A DNA stretch of 64,000 bases from Panaeolus papilionaceus (taxonomy: Eukaryota > Basidiomycota > Agaricomycetes > Agaricales), in the NCBI GenBank assembly GCA_015501605.1, contig JADNRZ010000036.1:62001-126000 (forward strand), read 5' to 3'. The stretch's first letter is position 1, and every line of letters begins with the position of its first letter. The notes under the pieces were generated by a model. That model was not told the origin of the DNA. It did no database searches and worked only from the letters and a program-made list of their open reading frames with translations. The translations under genes were made by a program, and so were the position numbers. Below, one piece after another: positions 47,831 to 58,893 of the stretch.

Positions 47831-50319
47831 TAGTGTAGAACACGGTCAATTTAGCACAACATGGTCACTTGTAAGTACACCAAGGACAATTTTATTTACA
47901 ACATGGGCACTCGTATTTAGAACACGGGCATTCTAGTTGGTAGTTATCCTGTGTACACCAATGTGCACTTCCGTCGCGGCGTGTTCTACTCACCTTCTCC
48001 CGTCTAGGTTATCTCTTGGACTTGTTGACTTGCCTTTATTTCTCTGGAGTGGTGAGCGACATTTTTGTCTTGTCGTTTAACATTTTCTAACATGAATTTT
48101 GCTGGCAGGACGATCGCAGGACTGTGATAGACACCGCATGGCTCTGGCTCAGCGATTTCTACGACCCCACTTTAACTTCACTCATACGCGTAGCCTCAGC
48201 GACGTACCCAGCCCGGTCTCCGCCTCTGAACGCCCGACCTCGCCAACTCGACTAACCCAAAATTCTGCAACAACGGGTGTCCCCTCATCACTACCACCAC
48301 TATTGTCGCCAACTATCGATTCGTATTGCCGTCCACTCTCACTCCCTGACTGCGCCGTTGTCCTTGAAGTCGTCGTCACGCCGTCCTAACGAAGCACTCA
48401 ACTTGGCTACTCCACGTTGTTGGAGCATCTTTGTCCATCTACCCAGCTCGACCTCGGTGTGCGCGATTGCACATTCTCGCCAACTCGACGACGACGTGAG
48501 TTTGTCCGATGGATATCTCAACACGCTGGCACCCAGCACATCAAGTAAATTCAGTGATGCCTTTTGGGGAACGGCACCAGGTTGCCCTCACCTACCACCC
48601 TGCCTGTGACTGTAGGGGTTTTTTCCGGCTCTTGAGAGACGGACGATATCCAAGTTGATGTGGTCTAAGGTTTTGCTGGTGCTATCAGGTTGTAGTTTGG
48701 CTCCACTCACGAGGAGGACCGCCAACATCGTTGGTAAGTTTGTAATTTTATTTTACTTTTATTTTACTTTTTCTTTCTCTAAACGTAATCCATAGGTGAC
48801 ATGTCGGGCTGTGATCCATAGCCCACCTGTATCCTTTTACCAGACTGTTCAACCATAATGTCGAACGTCTTCGGAGGAACATTGGAAGGTACGTCCGAGT
48901 CGTTATCAGGTCTTCTTATCGATTTCGCTTATTGATCATCCCTGTCGTTTTTTAGTCCTTGCTCTGCTGTCAACCTGACTCTCACGCAAACTTTATCATC
49001 GTTGTCGAGTTTGTCACACCGGCTCATCGTCGGGTAGGACAGTCCATGTGGGCTTGGGGATGATACGAAAGCTCTTGCACGTGTCAGGAGGTTGTGGTAA
49101 GTTGATTTCTTTAACTTTTTGTCCTCCCGCTTACACGATTTCCTCGTTTTCAAAGCGTCGACACCACTTACCCTAGCGTACCCCTCCTCTGATCCCATGC
49201 GCCCCCGTTTAAGTTGAGACTTGGGGTCTACGCCGAAAACTCCGGACCTGCGAAATACTGAAACTGCTACGTCGTCCGTGTCCGCGTTTGAGTCGACCGT
49301 TGGTGAACTAAGTCACGATGGCGTTGAGTGTACCCTAGCCAAAATGGGGCATTTTGACTACGCACGACCGTAACGGCATAAGTTGTCTCGCGCATGATGC
49401 ATGATGGGCATGCAGTCACAGTGCGATGTAACGAGGAATGGAATGATGGGCGGAGATGGGGTTGAGTGTTGGAGGAGGACGTTGGGAAGACTTGGCTTCT
49501 CGGGTGACGGTTGGAAGTGGGCTGCACATCATGTTATCTCAGGGCATCTCACCGACCAGCCTCGTCGGCGGGATTTCTCGCAGCCATGGTAGTCGCCTGG
49601 CATTGGGATGGTGGTCGGGGTACACATCTCAGATACACATGTTGGACTCGCGCAGTTTGGCGCTTAATCGAATCGTGGAGTGTCCCTTGCGCCGCATCGA
49701 CATTTGGGGCATTTTCTGCCGTTGCTTTCCAAGCGCACAGAGGGCCATGGTGGTGTCGGCCTGTCATGCACTCGACATTGGAGGGGCGAAGTGGTGTGGT
49801 TTTGGTGGCACAGGTGTTCACAGTGTACGGAGGGTTCACTGGCGGCTGACCTGATGGACTTGAAATTGGTGATGGAGAGCTCAGTAGAGAGGGTGGAACC
49901 CGCTTCTGCGTCGCTTTGTGCATGTATTGAGATGGTGCGGGATGTAGTGGTAGTCGAGTTTAGACGTTTAGACATGTGCGACTACATCTCAGGACTTTGG
50001 TAAAATCGGCTGCGATGGCACGGCGACGAATGTACATTGTCATATAAATACGTAGACAGCCCGAAGCATTTTGGTTATTGCCGCTACCTTATTCTGAGTG
50101 AGTTTAAGCGATAATTTATCAAGGTAAGAAAATGACTGAGCCTCAATCTAAGTTTACGAAGTCAATGAGCACTTGAGTAGAAATAGAAGTGGGAAAAAAG
50201 TCGCCAATAGGCAGTGGGCGCAATTCGCACAGCTTGCCTTTGTCCACATCGCACATCTACTGCACTTGACAAACTCTTTGCTATATCTGCTATATCTGCT
50301 ACCAACAACAAACTAAATC
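47831..50319. other. Intergenic, no gene supported; promoter region of the NACHT gene at right
   Basis: Around 47845-47935 a short degenerate repeat (ACATGGnCACT / AACACGGGCA) occurs three to four times. Farther right, open frames up to about 130 codons (49456-49854, +, and the overlapping minus frame) show no family features. A duplicated TATATCTGC lies at 50283-50299, just upstream of the ATG at 50320. Confidence 0.4.
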
Positions 50320-53300
50320 ATGAAGAAATACTTCCAGAACTTGTATGTTCATCTCGGGCATCTTGATCACAACTATCTACTTTGATCTGTTGAGCTAACG
50401 TTTCTCTTGCAGATCTCGTTCTTCTTCCCCTGCGTTGCAAAACGCGGATGGAGGGTAAAGCACCCTTTTCTCAACGTTAAATTTGTGATAGCAACTGAAG
50501 ATTTACTTCTTGTAGAACTTCTGGCATCAATATACAGGCTGTCAGCCCGGCACAAAGCATCGTGTCTGTTCAGCCTGAGGGAGGAACCATGCAGACACTT
50601 AAGGTTACAGGTGCGTGTTATGATTCTGCTACTTTTGCATTGTTTTATTCATGATCTAATTTCATAATTAGTTCAACGCGCCAGAAATATACCGCTTCCA
50701 AAGATCTCTGCAACGCGAAGGCGCCGTTTTTATGTTATAGTGACCGATGGAAACACAACACACAAGACCTCATCTGAAAAGCCAAATGCCAACACCAATA
50801 CCGTGACCTGGAATGAAAGAATTGCCGATTTGTGAGTTGACCTTTTGTTCATTCACCAAAACATCACTTATAAACTTTACCTATCAGTCACTTGTATTCT
50901 GTTTCATCCGATATTATGCTTCGTCTTTTTGTCGAGGAAAGATTTGGGGAGGACACTCTCGTTGGAGACTGCTCTTTCCTGTCCTCCGATGCTGTTGTCA
51001 CTCCTGTAGAAATTGCTCTTGAACTTCGTAGCGTCAATGTGGAAGTGCTTCGTCACACCACTGCTCCGCCCTCCATTCATTTGGAAGTCTACACGACTCC
51101 CAATGTAGGACTACCATCCTCATCCCCTATTCCTATCTTAATCATTACTCCTAGTCATGTAGAACATGCACCCGTAACTGTGGCATCTATGCTTAATCAG
51201 GGCACCGCGCCATCTGTGCCCTCTGAGATAACACACTCTGTGCTGTCTTCCTCTATAATTTCTGAGCACACAGTATCTCGCTCTCATAGTGTTGATGCAT
51301 TCTCTTCGCCTGCACCTGCTGGTCAGATTAATGAAATATATACCCCTGCTACCTTGGAGCGCCCTTTGTCTCTCTCCAAGGCAGATATCCCTACTATTTC
51401 CATATCTTCTCCAGACACTGATCCAACTATGGCAATCCCTCGTCACATGCTAGATAGTTCTAACAGTGAGAAGCAGCAGCTGCTCCCTGATTCTCAAGCT
51501 CAGGCAGGTGTGCATGGTTTGTCTGTACTGCCTTTCGATGTTTCCATTGCAACTATCTCGACTTTTGATACACCTGACATGACAGTTGGAGTTGAGAATA
51601 GACCCCAAATGCATGCATCTTCTGAAAGTGATGCAACACTATCTGCGCCTAATGTATTATTTCAAAACCATACTTTACCTCTTGATGCTGCTATGGCTAC
51701 AAATGATGCATCTACATCTGATATAAAGTCTGCTTCTCTGGAAGTGGATTTTTTGGAGGCTCACTCTGCATCTGGGAGGGCACAGACTGCAACTCTAAAT
51801 CTTACTACCAGTGATAAATGGGAAACCACTATTGAACGGGTTAAATGGCTACTGAAAATTTGTGGACCACTAGGCGAGGTAGGTATTAATTTAAATATAT
51901 ATGGACATTTGAATTTCTAATGAATCCTTCTAAAAGCTTCATCCATATGCCAAAATTGCTATTGGTGTCATTTCCTTTGTTCCTGAGGTATGGATAACAA
52001 AAAAATTTGCAATATAAGGTGTGATATTGATTTTCCTATTTGTAGGCTCTTTTAAAACAACTTGAAAATGATCAAAATATTTGCAAACTTGTTGATAGCA
52101 TGAATTCTGCATTTGATTTGGAACCCTATGAGGCTTATCTCAAGGACATGCATCCAAATCAAGTCAGAATTTTAAAAGAAATGCTGCAGCATGTTTGCAC
52201 ATGTAGCAACTTTATTCAAGAATATGCAAAAAATCCTCATTTCTGTATGTCTTTTATATTCTTTTTGTTTGGCTTTATTCTAACTTGTTTTATTAGCAAG
52301 ATTTTTTAAATATGGCACCAGTGGCAAAGCAGAGGCCCAACTCAAAGAATTGAATCAGACTTTGCAAAATCTTCAGAAAGCACTTCTGAGTAATGCTGTT
52401 GTCTCTACACAGATTACAGCCTTCCAGATGCACAATAATCTTGGAGAACTTGTGAATGAAGTTGAGAGCATTAGTGAGTTGTTTCTGTGTCTATTTTTTA
52501 TCTAAAATTTAAGCTTTATTTCATGTAGAACTTGATAACATCATTCAAGATATTCCTTATATGGGTGGTGTAAGCTGTCCAAGAAAAAACTCATCTGGAA
52601 GCAGTTCTACTATTATCCATGCTGATAAAGGGTGCCTTCCTGGAACCCAGACTGCATTTTTAGACTATATCACCAACTGGATTAATAATCCAGAGTCTTC
52701 AAATGTGTTTATGCTCTTTGGTCAAGCAGGCATGGGCAAATCTGCTCTTGCACATGAAATTGCTGCCAGGCTTCTTGAAATGAATTTACTTGCCTCCTCA
52801 TTTGTTTTTCGCCGACAGCAGCAATTACAAAACCAGACCTATAAATTGTTTACCAATATTGCTCGAGACTTGGCAGACTTTTATCCACCCTTCAAGCTTG
52901 CTCTGGGTAAAATAGCTGCTAATAAAACATCAGAAATCCATGCTCATGATTATGCTACTCTTTTTCAGACCTTGATCTATGAGCCATCACAAACTGTTGA
53001 ATTTATAAATCCAATAGTGATCATCATTGATGGACTAGATGAAAGTGGTGATACACATAGTCAATCTGGTCTCCATACATTCCTTGCCCAAAATTTAAAT
53101 AAACTTCCATCTAAATTTCGAATTCTTATTACTTCGCGACCAGAAAAAGACATTTTCTCTGCTTTTCCAGAGTCCTCATCATACATTCATATTAAACATA
53201 TGGATGATACAAAACTCAGCCAAAATCTAAAATCAGACATTTCCTCCTACATAGCAGCAAAACTAGGAAAACTGGATCCTGTGCTGTATGATCAATATAG

Positions 53301-55811
53301 CTCTAGCTTGTCAACAAAAGCAGAATCTTCATTCCAATGGGCAGCTGTTGCCTGTAAAGTTATTGTAAAACCTCCAGCTGGACTAACAGGAGAAGACATC
53401 ATTCAGCAGCTCCTGAATTTATCATCAGATTCAGAAAAGATAGAGCCTCTTGATCAGTTGTATAAAGCAGTGCTAGAAGGCTATTTCCCTTCATTTTCAA
53501 ATGCTACAGTTCAAGAGCGCTTTGGTTCAGTTTTAGGCCAGATATTTGCTGCAGCTGAGCCTTTGTCCATGTCAGCTTTGATTGCGTTACGCCGAAATGC
53601 TTCTAATGCTCAATTAAAGGAAGCAGATATTGTATGCTCAATTGTTTCTTGTCTTAGCTCATTGCTTAGCAATGTAGCATCTGCAGACCTATCTAGTCCA
53701 ATTGTTCCACTTCATACTTCATTTCATGATTTTATTCTTGATAGGAAAAGAAGTGGAAAGTTTTTTGTTGATATTGCACAACAACACTCAACTATTGCAG
53801 AGAGCTGTTTAAATATAATGCTCAAAGAGCTTCAATTCAATATCTGTGAGCTTGAAACATCATATCTTGCAAATCAGGATGTTCCAAATCTTAAATTGCA
53901 CAATATATCACCATGGCTGTTATACTCATCTAAATTTTGGTATTACCATCTGAAATATGTTTCCTATGACAAATTACTTCTTAATAAAGTAGAAGCCTTT
54001 TTCTATTCGAAGTTTCTATTTTGGCTAGAGATTATCAGTATTTCTAAATCTTTACATCTTGCTATATTTTCATTGACTGAATTGCAAAATATATGGCTAA
54101 AATCAATACAAAAAGAGGTAAGAAATCTGTATGGTATGCAAAATTATCATGGTATTAACTCATTTTAATTGACTAGGATGACTCAAACCAAATTCTTCTC
54201 ACAAAATTTGTTGAAGATGCATTATCATTTGTGCAAAACTTTTCTTTTCCAATCAGCATTAGTGCACCACACATCTATACTAGTGCTCTTTCTTTTGCAC
54301 CAGAAAGCTCAAATGTTTGGCAAAAGTACAGGCATTATTTCAAAAATAGTGCTATGATACAACATGCTAGAGCTCTGAAATGGCCCTTGGCAAAATTAGT
54401 AATTCTGGCAAAGGGTACAATCCATAGTGTTGCTTACTCTCCAAATGGCCAGTACATTGTGTCTGGCTCATATAATCATACCATCTGCATCTGGAACTCT
54501 GCAACTGGTGCACTTGAAGCAGGGCCACTAAGGGGTCATACTGGCCCAGTCTGCAGTGTTGCATACTCTCCTGATGGCCAGCACATTGTGTCTGGCTCAG
54601 ATGATCAAACCATTCAAGTCTGGAACTCTGCAACAGGTGCACTTGAAGCAGGGCCATTGAAGGGCCACACCAATACAGTCTACAGTATTGCTTACTCTCC
54701 TGATGGCCAGCACATTGTGTCTGGCTCAGCTGATTGCACCATTCGAGTCTGGAATTCTGCAACAGGTGCACCTGAAGCAGGGCCATTGAAGGGTCACACC
54801 AATGCAGTCTGCAGTGTTGCTTACTCTCCAGATGGCCAGCACATTGTGTCCTGCTCATTAGATGACACTATCCAAGTCTGGAACTCTGCAACAGGTGCAC
54901 TTGAAGCACAGCCTTTGAAGGGCCACACCAATGCAGTTCTCAGTGTTGCTTACTCTCCAGATGGCCAACACATTGTGTCTGGCTCAGATGATCACACCAT
55001 TCAAGTCTGGAACTCTGCAACAGGTGCACCTGAAGCAGGGCCATTGAAGGGTCACACCAATACAGTCTATAGTGTTGCTTACTCTCCTGATGGCCAGCAC
55101 ATTGTGTCTGGCTCAGCTGATCACACCATTCGAGTCTGGAATTCTGCAACAGGTGCACTTGAAGCAGGGCCATTGAAGGGTCACACCAATACAGTCTACA
55201 GTGTTGCATACTCTCCTGATGGCCAGCACATTGTGTCCTGCTCAGATGATCACACTATTCGAGTCTGGAACTCTGCAACAGGTGCACCTGAAGCAGGGCC
55301 ATTGAAGGGTCACACCAATGCAGTTCTCAGTGTTGCTTACTCTCCAGATGGCCAGCACATTGTGTCTGGCTCATTAGATCACACAATCCAAGTCTGGAAC
55401 TCTACAACAGCAACTTGTATGGCAACTATATCATGCTTGAGCTCTGTAAATGCTATTGCCATTTCATCTGGTTCTTCATATATAGCTTCAGGACATGCAA
55501 ATTCAACTGTCTGTACATGGAATATGCAATCTGCTATCTCTTCAAACTTATTTACACCATCTTATGCAGATTTATGGCAAAGATTCCCTTCATTTTCTGA
55601 TAATTGGATTATGAACACATACTCTGAATTATCAGTACCTAAATATCTAGTCTGGATCCCTCCATATCTTCAATATTCTTTATTATTACCTCACCAAATA
55701 TGGGTTTCAGCTGCAGAACAGCTCAATCTTGATCCATCTTCATTTGTTCATGGTGAATCATGGGCAGAGTCCTACTTTGGTCCTCCAGATTCCAGTTCTT
55801 CTTCAGATTAG
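50320..55811 (+). CDS. C2-NACHT-WD40 NLR-like protein
   Basis: Exons: 50320-50342, 50413-50454, 50516-50610, 50672-50831, 50888-51878, 51937-51987, 52046-52244, 52297-52473, 52529-54117, 54177-55811. They total 4,962 nt, 1,653 codons plus stop, in one frame with GT-AG introns. Domains: a C2-like domain (LKVTVQRARNIPLP, FYVIVTDG, ~45-130); a Ser/Thr/Pro-rich linker (~150-410); a helical region (LHPYAKIAIGVISFVPEALL); NACHT with P-loop GQAGMGKSALAHE (~643) and Walker B IVIIIDGLDES (~740); helical winged part; and a C-terminal beta-propeller of eight 43-aa WD40 units plus a degenerate ninth. This architecture is known in basidiomycete NLRs, the fungal counterparts of het-e/het-d type genes involved in non-self recognition and regulated cell death. 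That role is inferred from family only. The gene seems intact. Confidence 0.9.
54420..55430 (+). repeat. Eight 129-bp WD40-encoding tandem units
   Basis: Each unit encodes 43 residues around SVAYSPDGQHIVSGS and TIxVWNSATGAxEAGPLKGHT. Units 2-8 are nearly identical at the DNA level; the first (NGQY) and last are more divergent. Such high identity implies recent unit amplification or gene conversion within the array. Confidence 0.9.
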
Positions 55812-56485
55812 ACATTATTTGTTTCTTGTACTTATTTATTAGTTAGGCTGTGTGTTTCAGAAATGTATAATGTATTATCATGGATGTCCAATCACCTTCA
55901 GGTTCTACCACTATGTACCTACTTTATTGGAAGCTCTGCACATTATCTTGTTGTAGGAAAGAATGTATATTAACATAGCCAAGTTAACAAGACATGTTAT
56001 TGCAAGGCAACATAAACACAAAGAGTCAAATGTGTATTAAAACAAGACATAATTTTAAAGGTGGTGCTATACTATGTAGGCTATGAGAGTACATGCACTT
56101 GAAGGAGGGTATAATACACCTGACCAGTACACAGAATGCAGCACTTGTTACAGTTGGCTTGTCTGGTGCTTCCAGTTAAGGGTGTAGAGTTGTTTGTTGT
56201 CAAAGTCAAGGTTGAATAAAAGAGTTCAGGTTCAGTGTTCCAAGGCTTACATGCAGATAGGGATGAAAAGATGAAGCTGGTGTTGAAAAGGAGGTAAAGA
56301 TGCTAGGAAGACTCAGGGGAGATATGGGTGTCAGTTTGAGAAGATTGGTTGGTGGGTCTGCAAACACGGAGAAGGTGGTGGTCAGAAGAGAGTGATTGAG
56401 GAGAGGAGGGGAAAATGATGGGAATTGGCATTGAAAGTACATTGAGAATGTGGAAAGCTAGACTTGCAAAAATCCTGGCCAAATG
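55812..56485. other. 3' flank of the NACHT gene; partial LTR-like sequence
   Basis: No gene. At about 56145-56190 the sequence (TTACAGTTGGC...CCAGTTAAGG) resembles the start of the LTR at 56486 (TTACAGTAGC...GCAGTTAAGG), suggesting an older LTR fragment of the same family. Confidence 0.4.
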
Positions 56486-57042
56486 TGTTACAGTAGCTCG
56501 ATGGGCACTTGCAGTTAAGGCCTTTGAGCTAGTCGGAGTTGGTTCGGTTGTGCAATAAGGTTTGAGTTATTGTTCTAAGAATGCCACTGCATATGCACGC
56601 TACGCTGGTATTGTCTTAGAAGAGAGCGAGAAGAGTAAGATTGTAGTAGAAGTTGTTCTATTTGAAGTTAAAGAATTAGCTAAAGAACAAGGGTATAAAC
56701 TATGGGGTTTATATAGCTATCTAAGAGGCTGTGCATGTAAATGCCAAGTAGATAAGGTGTGAAGTCTGTGAGTCAGAATAGGAGTCATAACAGAGTGGGC
56801 ATGAGAGTACAATAAGGAATGAGTCATAAGTGCAAGAGAGATGAGTAAGGAAGTGAGTCAGAGATAGGAGATAAGAGTGGAGTGACAGCGGGAATGGAAG
56901 TGGAGTGAGAAGGAAAAGATAAGAGAGATAAGGTGAACTACAAGTACAAAGGGAGATGATAGCACATGATGATAAGATAAGAAGGAGTAATGGTACCAGA
57001 TAAGATAGAGAAAAGAGGAGGAAGGGAAAAGACAATGTAACA
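56486..57042 (-). repeat. 3' LTR of the older gypsy element
   Basis: Begins (minus strand) TGTTACATTG and ends CTGTAACA, directly preceded on that strand by a G-rich polypurine tract. The sequence 57413-57893 is a related LTR in the opposite orientation. Confidence 0.7.
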
Positions 57043-57056
57043 TTACCCCCTTCCTA
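57043..57056 (-). other. Polypurine tract of the older gypsy element
   Basis: On the minus strand AGGAAGGGGGTAA immediately precedes the LTR start TGTTACATTG. The same GGGGGTAATGT junction type is seen in the other element at 12214-12225. Confidence 0.7.
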
Positions 57057-57073
57057 AGGCTGATTGACCTCAA

Positions 57074-58855
57074 TCAGGTGTTGATGTTGTGGATGGCTTT
57101 GTCGCACATGTTGTCATCGTAGTCAGAGAAGCTGTTGGCCCAGGTGCCATTGTCATTGGTGGAGCTTCTTGGGGTCCATCCTTTTTCTTCAACAGGCCAA
57201 GTAGATTCCCATAGTTTGCCTTTTTCCCAAGGGTTAGATGACTGTTTAGCAGTCTTCTTGTTCCTCCATTTGTTGATGGTGGATGATGATCTTTTGGGAC
57301 ATTCTTTTGCAGGATGTAGGGGAGCAAACATCTTGCAATGGATGCAACGGTACTTGGGGCATTCAATTTGGAAGTGGTCATCGGAGTTTGGACAAGAGTG
57401 GCAAAGGTTTTGTGTTATGCTATATCTTTTCTCCCTTCGTCTTAGTACTATGCCCCTATCTTTTCTTCATCTTATCTGGACTATTATCTTATCTTTGTGT
57501 ATTATCATCTCTCTTTGTACCTGTAACTCATATTATCTCCTTATCTTTTCCTCTTCTCACTCCACTTCCATTTCCGCTGTTGCCCCACATCTTATTCCAT
57601 TCCCTGACTCATACCTCTCCCACATTTATGACTCGTTCTCTATTATATTCCCATACACGTTCCACTATGACTCCTTTACCCCGTCTTCTGACTCTTATTT
57701 ATCTTGTGCACGGACCATTTGTATTACATATATAAACCCCAGTATTATACCCATGTTCTTTAGCTAGTTCTTTAACTACAATAGAACGATAACTTCTACT
57801 GGACTTCTTTTACTTGCTCTCTGCTAAGACAATACCATCGAGCGACTCTCGAAGTGGCATTCTTAGTTAGATCCTCTCTAACCTGACGTAACACCAAGGC
57901 CAATGATTCTGACCTTACCCTTTACTTTCGTTCTTGTTGACTCTACAGCCAGATTCGTACGTGCTGAACAAGTCAACCGTAACATTTTGTCCTTGTTTCA
58001 TCAGATTCAAAATGCAGGTGTGGGTGGTGAAGTTGAGTCCGTCGAAGGTTTTGTTGTCAGGTTGACTAGCTAAGCTCTCTATGGTCAGGTGATAGGTTTC
58101 AGGTACAGAGTAATCGTAAAGGAATGTTTTGTTGCATTTGAAGGTGTATAGGTCATTGGGTTTGTGGTTGGCATATTTGGCGTGTTGGGTGGTGATGAGC
58201 TCCATGAGCCAGTTGCGACAGGCGGGGTTGTTGAGGTGCTCTCTGCAGAACAATTCAAATAAGGAGCAACCGGTATCCCAGTAGGTGGCTGCGGCTTTCT
58301 CATGGGTGTTGATCACTGCGTAGAGTTTGAGGACTTGTTTGCAGTTTGGGAGATGTGGTTGTCCATCAGACGAATTGGGCCCATGTGGGCCTCATTGAAA
58401 GGAAGGGTCCATGCAAGGTTGTCATAGTCTTCGGAGTCATGGAAAATGTTGACAAATTCGTCGAAGGTGATGGAGGTGCAGTCATGGGTAGAGCTGGGAG
58501 CGTTTTTTGGGGCTTCCCAAGTGGTGGCGTTGTGTGCAGGTTCGGCAGGGGCATTGATTTCTAGGTTGTGAGTGATGAAGATGGTTTTGATGACATCGTC
58601 GAGGTTCTGGATGGTGTTGGGTATTTCTTGTTGGTAGGCTTCCTCTTCCAAGCATAGCCCTTGTTGTTTGGCTTTGGTGATGAGGGCTTTAGTGCAGGCA
58701 ATGAGCTCCTTGTTGGATTCAGTGTATGGTAGAACAGGGGTGTGGACTGAAGAAACATTGGAGGAGGTAGAGGAGGATTGGGAATGAATGTGGACGGTCT
58801 TAGCAGCAGAAGAAGATGAAGAAGATGGGGACAATTTGAGGATGGAGTAAGTCAT
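57074..58855 (-). pseudogene. Post-pol ORF with zinc knuckles (env position), broken
   Basis: Starts at MTYSILKLSPSSSS (58855), 38 nt after the pol stop, on the same strand. Visible parts: Ser-rich N-terminus, a helical segment (ELIACTKALITKAKQQG), an acidic part (FVNIFHDSEDYDNLAWTLPF); after a frameshift near 58340 CKQVLKLYAVINTHEKAA and CRNWLMELITTQHAKYANH, FDGLNFTTHTCILNLMKQG; then, after an inserted inverted LTR (57413-57893), a Cys/His-rich piece LCHSCPNSDDHFQIECP ... CIHCKMFAPLHPAKECP typical of nucleic-acid-binding knuckles, ending at 57074 just before the polypurine tract. Knuckle proteins like this are common in basidiomycete retroelement surroundings. It looks gag-like but lies downstream of pol, the position of env in other elements. 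Confidence 0.55.
57413..57893 (+). repeat. Inverted solo LTR inside the post-pol ORF
   Basis: About 481 bp, TGTTATGC...GACGTAACA. It is the reverse complement of much of 56570-57042 (shared AGAATGCCAC, GGTATTGTCTTAG, GTTAAAGAA.TAGCTAAAGAACA blocks). No clear 5-bp target duplication is visible, so the borders may be off by a few bases or decayed. Confidence 0.6.
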
Positions 58856-58893
58856 GTTGGTTGTTGAATGTGGTTTGTGATTGAGCTGGGGTT

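Noticed and set aside
48099..50003. Several open frames of 90-130 codons on both strands
   Set aside because: Overlapping frames of similar length on both strands without domains, splice pattern or codon regularity; treated as chance.
54367..55209. Long minus-strand open frames opposite the WD40 region
   Set aside because: Repetitive antisense shadow of the 129-bp WD40 units.
57411..57893. Plus-strand open frame through 57135-57767 as a membrane protein
   Set aside because: The hydrophobic stretch comes from a pyrimidine-rich inverted LTR fused by chance to the antisense of the zinc-knuckle exon.
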